Positions 1 through 6,360 of a stretch of DNA of 64,000 nucleotides are shown in pieces. A program made the translations under genes and the position numbers. Below the pieces are notes generated by a model. The model made no database searches. It saw nothing but the letters and a program-made list of their open reading frames with translations, and was not told where the DNA came from. Positions within the stretch are counted from its first letter, which is position 1; each line of letters begins with the position of its first letter. The stretch is from JADGHX01 sp035760965. Its GTDB lineage: Bacteria; Pseudomonadota; Gammaproteobacteria; Steroidobacterales; Steroidobacteraceae. The stretch lies in assembly GCA_035760965.1 (NCBI GenBank), contig DASTRY010000051.1:62001-126000 (forward strand). The letters run 5' to 3'.

Positions 1-1
1 T

Positions 2-196
2 CCGATGAACGAAGTACCGACACGGCTCGCCGAGCTCGACCCGAATGCCGAGATCGTCGTCATGTGCAAAGGCGGCGGTCGCAGCATGCAGGTGGCCCAA
101 TTCCTCGCACGCAACGGGTTCCGGTCCGTCGCCAATCTAACCGGCGGCATTCTGGCGTGGTCGCGAGAGGTCGATCCATCGGTCCCGCAGTACTGA
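2..196 (+). CDS. Rhodanese-like sulfurtransferase, C-terminal part (5' truncated by window)
   Basis: The frame is open from the first bases, so the true start lies upstream of the window. The visible part is the end of a single rhodanese domain. It has the active-site loop Cys-Lys-Gly-Gly-Gly-Arg-Ser (Cys codon at 65-67), then the helix QVAQFLARNGF and the typical close NLTGGILAW. The loop cysteine would carry a persulfide during sulfur transfer. The short ending suggests a GlpE/PspE-type single-domain enzyme or the C-terminal domain of a larger protein. The substrate cannot be told. Confidence 0.85.
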   Translation, partial: PMNEVPTRLAELDPNAEIVVMCKGGGRSMQVAQFLARNGFRSVANLTGGILAWSREVDPSVPQY

Positions 197-330
197 TGCG
201 CGACTGTTCGGGTGGGTTTTACGCGCGCGCATCGTTCGGCCCGGCGCCGACGCGCTGTCGGCGGCGAGAGCCAACTGATATAGTGATATACAACACTGCG
301 TAGACAAGCCTACGCCGTCAAAGGAAAAAC

Positions 331-1800
331 ATGAAACGTGCGATTAGCATCGCCCTCTTTTGTATGTCCGTCGTCGGCACGGCGTCGGCCGCGGACCTGC
401 TGAGCGTGTATCAGGACGCGCTCGCGAACGACCCGGCCATCCGCGAAGCCGATGCGCTCCGCAAGGCCAGCCAGGAGGCGCGCCCGCAAGCGTGGGCGGC
501 GCTGCTGCCGCAGATCCAGGGCACAGGCACCTACACCCGCGGCAAGACGGATCAGACCCAGCCCTTCGGGCAGAACGATCCCGCAACCGGCAACGTCATC
601 CTGTTCCCGCGTACGACGGCGCTCCACCCCGACACGAAGGGCTGGACGATCAACTTGCGGCAGAACCTGTTCTCGTGGAGCAACTTCGCCACGTTCCGCG
701 CGGCGGGCTATCAGGTGGCGCAGGCCGAGGCCGACTATCGAGCCGCGCAGCAGGACCTGATCTCGCGCGTCGCGGCCCGGTACTTCGGCGTGCTGGCCGC
801 GCAGGACACGGTCGAAGCGAATCAGGCCGCCCTCGACGCCTTTAACCGCCAGCTCGATCAGGCGAACAAGCGATTCGAGGTGGGCCTCATCGCCATCACG
901 GACGTGCAAGACACCAAGGCGGCGCGCGACCAGGCCGCGGCGGCGGTGATCGCCGCGAAACGCGCGCTCGCGACCGCGGAAGAGCAGCTGCGTGAGGTGA
1001 CGGGCAAGAAGTACGACCAGCTGGCGCGTCCCGGTGACACGATGCCGCTGAAGACGCCGGAGCCGAACGTCGAGCAGCAGTGGGTCGACATCTCGCTGGA
1101 CCAGAATTCCGCGCTCATCTCGAGCCGGCTGCAGGCCGAGCAGGCGCGCGAGAACGTGCAGGTCGCGTTCGGCGGACATCTGCCGCAGATCGATGCGTTC
1201 GTGACCCGAGGTCACACGCAGGGCAGCGGTGACGCGGCGTTCACGGACGTGAGCGGCCAGTTCTCGCCGTTTGCGCCCTTCCCCACCGAGTCTCACGACA
1301 AGACGTTCGGCCTGCAGATCACGGTGCCGATCTTCAGCGGCGGCGCCACGCAGTCGCGCGTGCGCCAGTCGCAGTACCAGTGGATCGCGGCGAAGGAGCG
1401 CGTCACGCGCACCTCGCGCGCGACGGAGCGTGCCGCGCGCGACGCCTATCTCGGCGTCATCAGCAACATGGCGCGCGTGGAGGCACTGAAGCAGGCGCTC
1501 GAATCGAGCCAGACGTCCCTGAAGGCAACCGAAGCCGGCTACGAAGTGGGCACGCGCACGTCGGTCGATGTGCTCGATGCGCGCCGGCTGCTCGTGCAGG
1601 CGCAGACGAATTACGCCCAGTCGCGCTACGACTACCTGCAGACGGTGATCGCGCTGCGCCAGGCCGCCGGCAACCTGGACGAGAAGACGCTGGAAGAGAT
1701 GAACACCCTGCTGACCGTGACGACGCCGACCGCGCCCACAGACCCGAACGCGCCGGTGACCGTGCCGCCGGCCCAGCAACAACCGCAGCAGCAGCGCTGA
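331..1800 (+). CDS. tolC: TolC family outer membrane efflux protein
   Basis: This 489-residue protein has a signal peptide (residues 1-20, ending ASA) and two outer membrane efflux repeats: a first coiled-coil half (about 25-225) and a second half (about 245-450). Features include QAEADYRAAQQDLISRVAARYF in the first half, and EAGYEVGTRTSVDVLDARRLL with YAQSRYDYL in the second. It would form the trimeric outer membrane exit duct for RND, ABC or MFS pumps and type I secretion. The C-terminus is a Thr/Pro/Gln tail ending in a Gln run. AAAGGA lies 5-9 bases before the ATG. An AT-rich promoter-like stretch sits at about 276-295. A 6-bp inverted repeat (298-303 with 310-315) lies just before the ribosome binding site. 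The pump partner is not adjacent. Confidence 0.95.
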   Translation: MKRAISIALFCMSVVGTASAADLLSVYQDALANDPAIREADALRKASQEARPQAWAALLPQIQGTGTYTRGKTDQTQPFGQNDPATGNVILFPRTTALHPDTKGWTINLRQNLFSWSNFATFRAAGYQVAQAEADYRAAQQDLISRVAARYFGVLAAQDTVEANQAALDAFNRQLDQANKRFEVGLIAITDVQDTKAARDQAAAAVIAAKRALATAEEQLREVTGKKYDQLARPGDTMPLKTPEPNVEQQWVDISLDQNSALISSRLQAEQARENVQVAFGGHLPQIDAFVTRGHTQGSGDAAFTDVSGQFSPFAPFPTESHDKTFGLQITVPIFSGGATQSRVRQSQYQWIAAKERVTRTSRATERAARDAYLGVISNMARVEALKQALESSQTSLKATEAGYEVGTRTSVDVLDARRLLVQAQTNYAQSRYDYLQTVIALRQAAGNLDEKTLEEMNTLLTVTTPTAPTDPNAPVTVPPAQQQPQQQR

Positions 1801-3066
1801 TTACTGTCGCAATAGTGGATCGATGAGACCGAGGAGCTTTTCCAGAGCTCCTCGGTTGCCTTCCACCGCCGTCCGGCCGGCCGTGCCCATCCGGGCGCGT
1901 TCCGCGGGATTCCCGAGCAACTCCGCGACCCGCTGACCCAGCTCGGCGGCATCCTTCACCACCAGCGCCGCACCCGCGTCGATCAGGATGCGTGCGATGT
2001 CCGCGGCATTGTGATTGTGCGGACCCGTGAGCACCGGGACGCCCAGCGCGGCCGGCTCCAGGAGATTGTGACCGCCGACCGGCACCAGGCTTCCGCCGAC
2101 GAACGCCACGTCGCTCATCGCGTAGAAGTCGAGCAGCTCGCCCAGCGTGTCGACGAGCAACACCTCGAGATCGCGCGTCCGCGCGGCAGGCGAGGAACGC
2201 CGGATGATCCGCACGTTCTGCTTTTCCAGCCATGCGCCCACTTCGGCGAATCGCTGCCGATGACGCGGAACGAGCACCAGCAGAGCGTTCGGATACACGC
2301 TGCGTACGTGGCGATGCGCAGCGAGCACCGCTTCCTCTTCGCCGTCGCCGTGCGTGCTGCCCGCAACCCACACCGGGCGGTCCGCGGCGTAGTGCTCGCG
2401 GAGCTCGTGACCTTTCGTCGCGATATCGGCCGGCAGCGCGAAATCGAACTTCAGATTGCCCGTGACGTGCGTGCGCGTTGGGCTCGCGCCGAGCTCGCGA
2501 AAGCGCGCCGCGTCGCCCTCAGCTTGGGCTGCGACGACGACGTCGTTCGAGAGAACCTGGCGGAACAGCGTGAGGAAGCGCGTGTACTTGCCCATCGCCT
2601 TGGGTGAGAGACGCGCGCTCGCGAGCACCAACGGGACGCGCCGGCGGCCGCACTCGTGATAGAGATTCGGCCACAGCTCGGTTTCGAAGATGACCGCGAT
2701 GCGCGGGCGGACGCGATCGAAGAAGCGGCGGACCGAGCCCGGCAGATCGAGAGGCATGTAGCGCACGGTCGCGCGATCGGCGAGCAGTGCGCGCGCGCGC
2801 TCGGCGCCTGTCGCCGTGAGGGTCGTCACGACGATGGGGATGCCGGGGTACCGATCGTAAAGGCAGCGCACGAGGACGGCGGAGGCCTGCACCTCACCGA
2901 CGGAGACGGCGTGCACCCAGATGCTGGGTTTCTCGGCAGTGGGGCCGGCGCCGAAGCGCTCGCCGAAATGGGCCCAGTAGCGCCGGTCGCGCAGGCCACG
3001 GAAGAACATCACAGCGCAGAAGACGGGTGCGAGCAGGTACGCGGCGAGCGTGTAGAGGAAACGCAT
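1801..3066 (-). CDS. waaA: 3-deoxy-D-manno-octulosonic acid (Kdo) transferase
   Basis: This 421-residue enzyme transfers Kdo from CMP-Kdo to lipid IVA at the cytoplasmic face of the inner membrane. An N-terminal membrane anchor (residues 1-23) precedes the RDRRYWAHFGERFG segment typical of WaaA. The catalytic-base motif is VHAVSVGEVQA with Glu58. The acceptor-side motif is FETELWPNLY, followed by SARLSPKAM, GNLKFD and the donor-site segment FVGGSLVPVGGHNLLEPAALG. The frame is open far upstream, but the ATG at 3066 gives the family N-terminus. It follows the Kdo kinase gene by 16 bases in one operon. Pairing with KdkA suggests a monofunctional WaaA adding one Kdo, as in Haemophilus; that is inference. 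Confidence 0.95.
   Translation of the reverse strand: MRFLYTLAAYLLAPVFCAVMFFRGLRDRRYWAHFGERFGAGPTAEKPSIWVHAVSVGEVQASAVLVRCLYDRYPGIPIVVTTLTATGAERARALLADRATVRYMPLDLPGSVRRFFDRVRPRIAVIFETELWPNLYHECGRRRVPLVLASARLSPKAMGKYTRFLTLFRQVLSNDVVVAAQAEGDAARFRELGASPTRTHVTGNLKFDFALPADIATKGHELREHYAADRPVWVAGSTHGDGEEEAVLAAHRHVRSVYPNALLVLVPRHRQRFAEVGAWLEKQNVRIIRRSSPAARTRDLEVLLVDTLGELLDFYAMSDVAFVGGSLVPVGGHNLLEPAALGVPVLTGPHNHNAADIARILIDAGAALVVKDAAELGQRVAELLGNPAERARMGTAGRTAVEGNRGALEKLLGLIDPLLRQ
1828..1856 (+). terminator. Perfect 11-bp hairpin just after tolC, inside the convergent waaA coding end
   Basis: Bases 1828-1838 pair perfectly with 1846-1856 around a 7-base loop, starting 28 bases after the tolC stop. There is no T-run, so it is at best a Rho-assisted or RNA-stabilising 3' end for tolC. 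The element also encodes part of the WaaA C-terminus on the other strand, because tolC and waaA converge with abutting stop codons. Confidence 0.4.
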
Positions 3067-3082
3067 GCTTAGCGCGGACGCA

Positions 3083-4147
3083 CTACGACGACGCGGCTTG
3101 TGATGCGGCGGGGAAAGCCGCGTCGGGGGAGTCGGCGTCGGACTGAGGGCGCAGGGTCGCCTGAGATGCTGCGCTCGTTGCAGGGCCGCTCGAAGGCGGT
3201 GCGCTCTTAGCGGAGGGTGCGCCTGTAGCCGACGCGCTCGGTGGTGCCGTCGCGCTCGATGCGCCCTTTGCGTTCGACGCAGCGGTGGTCGTGCTCGACG
3301 CAGTCGCCGTGCTCGACGCGGCCGTCGTGCTGGGTCCAGCCGTCGACGCGCTCGCGGCACCGGCGCTCGCGGGCGCGCCAGTCTGAGCGCCGCCGGGCCG
3401 AGTCGCTCCGGACGACTGCCGGTAGCCATCGAGCAGCCCATGCCAGTCCGCTTCGCTGAAATGCTCGGGCGGCAATTTGTACGTGATCTTCTCGAGCGAC
3501 CGCCGCAGCCGCACGAGATTGTTGTCACACCACAATCCCGGCTTCCTCAACCGCCCGCGATCGAAATCGAGCAGATACACGAGATCGTCGCCCACCAGCA
3601 GAATGTTGTGCGCATTCAGATCCGCGTGGCACACGCCGAGATCGTGAAACATGCGGATGCAGCGCCCGATCGTGATCCACCCGAGTATCGGAATGCCGCG
3701 CCGCTTCAGCAGCGCCGCGAGCGTGATCGACTCCTCGAGCCGCTCGGTGATGATGTCCGCGGTATACGTGAGCCCATTGCGCCGATAGCGCGCAGCTACG
3801 GGCGTGGGCACGGGCAAGCCGGCACGACGCAAGTGATACAACAACTGCCACTCGCGAAACGAGCGAGTGGCAAACTCCCCGCGCCACAGATACTGGTCGC
3901 GCAACACCTTGGCGACCAGCCCGCCGCGGTGATAGTGCCGCAGCACGAGCCCCTGCCCGCCGTTCTTGATGAAGTGCACCGTGCCGCGCCCGCGCGCTTC
4001 GCCATCCAGCTCGCCACGCTCGCGCCAGTACGCGGGATCGAACCAGCTCGCCGTCGCGTTGCCGGCCCGGGAGGCGTCATATAGCATCGCGCCCCCTGTG
4101 AGATCCTTCCGTTTGACCTCCGATCCGAGCGGCCACTGCCGGCTCAT
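3083..4147 (-). CDS. kdkA: Kdo kinase (KdkA-like) with long Ala/Ser/Thr-rich C-terminal tail
   Basis: This 354-residue protein has a kinase core at about residues 20-242, like 3-deoxy-D-manno-octulosonic acid kinase. Visible landmarks are GGQGLVLRHYHRGG (nucleotide loop), the catalytic loop HADLNAHNILL (Asp176 and Asn181) and the metal motif LLDFDRG (Asp194). KdkA phosphorylates the single Kdo of Kdo-lipid A at O-4. The family is usually about 240 residues. Here about 112 extra residues follow GYRQ, almost all Ala, Ser, Thr, Pro and Gly, with repeated Ala-Ser-Ser-Thr-Ala patterns. A Shine-Dalgarno AGGAG precedes the ATG at 4147. waaA follows, and the divergent glycosyltransferase starts 15 bases away. 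Confidence 0.85.
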   Translation of the reverse strand: MSRQWPLGSEVKRKDLTGGAMLYDASRAGNATASWFDPAYWRERGELDGEARGRGTVHFIKNGGQGLVLRHYHRGGLVAKVLRDQYLWRGEFATRSFREWQLLYHLRRAGLPVPTPVAARYRRNGLTYTADIITERLEESITLAALLKRRGIPILGWITIGRCIRMFHDLGVCHADLNAHNILLVGDDLVYLLDFDRGRLRKPGLWCDNNLVRLRRSLEKITYKLPPEHFSEADWHGLLDGYRQSSGATRPGGAQTGAPASAGAASASTAGPSTTAASSTATASSTTTAASNAKGASSATAPPSASATGAPSAKSAPPSSGPATSAASQATLRPQSDADSPDAAFPAASQAASS

Positions 4148-4162
4148 CGGCGCGTTCTCCTG

Positions 4163-5233
4163 ATGCTGCCGCTCGCCGAGCCGCCCCGCAGTGTCTGCAT
4201 GCTGCGACTCTCGGCGATCGGCGATACGTGCCATGCCGTGCCGGTTCTGCGCACCTTGCAGCGGGCGTGGCCAGATACGCAGTTCACGTGGATCATCGGC
4301 AAGACCGAAGCGCGCCTCATGGGCCTGATCGAGGGCGTGGAGTTTATCATCGTGGACAAGCGCGCCGGCCTTGGCGCGCGTCGCGAAATCCGCCGCCAGC
4401 TCGCCGGCCGGCATTTCGACGTGCTGCTCCACATGCAGCTCGCCTTCCGGGCGAGCCTCATCTCGCGCGAAGTGAACGCCACCGTGAAGCTCGGCTTCGA
4501 CCGCGCGCGGGCGCGCGAGCTGCAATGGCTGTTCACGAATGCGCGGATCGCCGCGCGCCGCAATCAGCACGTCATGGACAGCTTTTTCGGCTTCGCCGAA
4601 GCACTGGGCGTGCACGATCGGGTGGTGAGCTGGGACATTCCCCTGCCGGAGGAGGCACGCGCGTACGCCCGCGCGCTCATCCCCGACGCGCGCCCGACGC
4701 TCGTGATCAGCCCATGCTCGAGCCATGCGCTGCGGAACTGGCGCGCCGAACGATACGCGGCCGTCGCCGACTATGCGGCTCGCCAGCACGGCATGCGCGT
4801 CATTCTCTGCGGCGGCCCGAGCGAGATCGAACGGCAAATGGGAGCGGCAATCGAGGCTGCCGCGCAGACGCCCGTCGTGAATCAGATCGGCAAGGACACC
4901 CTGCCCCAGCTCCTCGCTCTGCTCGAGCGCGCGACGCTCCTCGTGGCCCCCGACTCGGGCCCCGCACACATGGCGACGATGGTGCGCACGCCCGTGGTCG
5001 GGCTGTACGCCGCGACGAATCCGGCACGCAGCGGGCCGTATCTGTCCCGCCCCTTTTGCGTGAATGCCTACGCCGAAGCCGCCCGTCGCTTTCGCGGCCG
5101 CCCGCCCGAGCGGCTCCCGTGGACCGAAAAGATCGAGGTGCCCGGCGTCATGGACCTCATCACGGTGGAGCACGTGACGGCGAAGCTCGATCAGGCCCTG
5201 CAGTATGCTGTGCGCCTCGGAGGACCCGCGTGA
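4163..5233 (+). CDS. Glycosyltransferase family 9 (heptosyltransferase-like) protein
   Basis: This 356-residue protein has the GT9 fold of the WaaC/WaaF/WaaQ heptosyltransferases. The N-terminal acceptor-side motif is MLRLSAIGDTCHAVPVLRTL. The donor-binding half contains VISPCSSHALRNWRAERYAAVADY and the family signature LVAPDSGPAHMATMVRTPVVGLYAATNPARSGP. It probably adds a heptose or related sugar to the lipopolysaccharide inner core, which fits divergent kdkA-waaA. The exact sugar cannot be read from sequence. An internal Met at 4199 (MLRLSAIGD) is an alternative start, but the family usually has residues before the RLSAIGD motif. It overlaps the next gene by four bases (GTGA). Confidence 0.9.
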   Translation: MLPLAEPPRSVCMLRLSAIGDTCHAVPVLRTLQRAWPDTQFTWIIGKTEARLMGLIEGVEFIIVDKRAGLGARREIRRQLAGRHFDVLLHMQLAFRASLISREVNATVKLGFDRARARELQWLFTNARIAARRNQHVMDSFFGFAEALGVHDRVVSWDIPLPEEARAYARALIPDARPTLVISPCSSHALRNWRAERYAAVADYAARQHGMRVILCGGPSEIERQMGAAIEAAAQTPVVNQIGKDTLPQLLALLERATLLVAPDSGPAHMATMVRTPVVGLYAATNPARSGPYLSRPFCVNAYAEAARRFRGRPPERLPWTEKIEVPGVMDLITVEHVTAKLDQALQYAVRLGGPA

Positions 5234-5625
5234 ACGACATCCTGGTACCGATTTCCCCGGGCGAGCTGCTCGACAAGATCACGATCCTGCGCATCAAGGC
5301 CGCGCGCATGACGGACGCGGCGAAGGTCGCGAACGTGCGGCTCGAGCTGTCGCTGCTCGAGAAGACGTGGCGCGAGTCGGTCGATCCCGGCGTCGATCTT
5401 TCAGCCGAGGAGCGCGCGCTTCAGGCGGTGAACGAGCGGCTCTGGGTCATCGAAGACGACATCCGCGAAAAGGAGCGTGCGCAGGCGTTCGATGCGCGCT
5501 TCATCGAGCTCGCGCGGGCGGTGTACATCGAGAACGACGAGCGCGCGGCCATCAAGAAGCGCATCAACGTGAAGCTCGGATCGCGGATCGTCGAGGAGAA
5601 GTCGTACAAGCCTTACCGCGCGTAG
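5230..5625 (+). CDS. DUF6165 family protein
   Basis: This 131-residue cytoplasmic protein starts at a GTG that overlaps the stop of the glycosyltransferase, so translation is probably coupled. The sequence is charged and helical: ISPGELLDKITILRIKAARM, then ERLWVIEDDIREKERAQAFD, ending INVKLGSRIVEEKSYKPY. I recognise this as the DUF6165 pattern, which lacks a known function. Coupling to a GT9 enzyme points to a role in surface glycan or lipopolysaccharide work, as an inference only. Confidence 0.8.
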   Translation: MNDILVPISPGELLDKITILRIKAARMTDAAKVANVRLELSLLEKTWRESVDPGVDLSAEERALQAVNERLWVIEDDIREKERAQAFDARFIELARAVYIENDERAAIKKRINVKLGSRIVEEKSYKPYRA

Positions 5626-5710
5626 GCGCGGATTCTGGGTCGCGTCGGTCTCGTGAGGTGGGCTTCGGCGCGGACGGCGCCCCCGCCGGCGGCGCCGCGT
5701 CCGGTTCGGC

Positions 5711-5911
5711 TCAGCGCTTCAGCGTGTACTCCGCTCCGCAGTAGGGGCACTTCGCCCAGCCGGTCTGCTCGATCGGCAGGTACACCCGGGGATGCGAATT
5801 CCACAGGTACATCTCCGGCATCGGGCAGGACAGCGGCAGGTCCTCCGGAGTCACTTCGTACTGACACTGGGCGTTGGGCTGGATCAGCGGTTTGGTCGTC
5901 GGCGCGGCCAT
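5711..5911 (-). CDS. Zinc-finger (zf-CHCC) domain protein
   Basis: This 66-residue protein has the CHCC zinc-site pattern of the small proteins related to NDUFS6 of complex I. Cys29, His40, Cys55 and Cys58 have spacings x10, x14 and x2, and an extra Cys lies at position 16. The segment LYLPIEQTGWAKCPYCGAEYTLKR-like close is the diagnostic end. It is soluble, with no signal peptide. It runs in the same direction as the next small gene upstream, with a 52-base gap. The role in bacteria is unknown. Confidence 0.85.
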   Translation of the reverse strand: MAAPTTKPLIQPNAQCQYEVTPEDLPLSCPMPEMYLWNSHPRVYLPIEQTGWAKCPYCGAEYTLKR

Positions 5912-5963
5912 TGACGGCTCTCGTCTTTCGGGGACGCGCGATTATACAGCCGGGCGGCGGGCG

Positions 5964-6239
5964 TCACCCGAGGCGGTCGAGCTCCACCTTCCTGCCGGCC
6001 TTGTCGACGAGGTTCTTCCCCTCGAGCAGCGAGCGCAGGAACTGCAGGGCGAGCTGCCGCGCCTTGTCGGCGGTGGCCCCGAAGATTTCCTTGTCGCGGC
6101 GGGCGAACATCGGTGCGTGCACCGTGCAGGAGTAGTCGGACCCGTCCGTGCTGGCCTTCGGCGCGGAGATGCGAGCCACGAACGGCTCGATGCCGCGCTC
6201 GGTCTTGAGGAATCCGTTGAGCTCGAAGGAGTCCGGCAC
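5964..6239 (-). CDS. Small conserved hypothetical protein, possibly DUF6968-like
   Basis: This 91-residue soluble protein has the core ISAPKASTDGSDYSCTVHAPMF, then IFGATADKARQLALQFLRSLLEG and a short positively charged end. The pattern of a short sheet followed by one helix resembles DUF6968-type proteins, but I am not certain. The GTG at 6239 has GGAG five bases upstream and is preferred. A TTG at 6254 would add five residues and has no Shine-Dalgarno. An overlapping frame starting with ATG at 6250 looks non-protein-like. Confidence 0.65.
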   Translation of the reverse strand: MPDSFELNGFLKTERGIEPFVARISAPKASTDGSDYSCTVHAPMFARRDKEIFGATADKARQLALQFLRSLLEGKNLVDKAGRKVELDRLG

Positions 6240-6360
6240 GCCTGCTCCATGCAATGTGTACGTCGAGGCCGCTGCGGCCCCTATCGCGAGGATTCTATCC
6301 AGTTGTTGCGCGATGCAGCAGCTTCGCCGATGTGCGACAGCGCTGCGGTCAGCAAGGTGC

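Noticed and set aside
310..1782. Minus-strand open frame of 490 codons opposite tolC
   Set aside because: No motif and Arg/His/Leu-rich composition; tolC on the other strand explains the openness.
4148..5173. Upstream extension of the kdkA frame
   Set aside because: It runs antisense through the glycosyltransferase. The ATG at 4147 has a Shine-Dalgarno and gives the family start.
5942..6250. Alternative 102-codon minus-strand frame with an ATG, overlapping the small gene at 5964
   Set aside because: Ser/Arg/Pro-rich and without helix or sheet pattern, whereas the other frame has normal protein composition and a Shine-Dalgarno.
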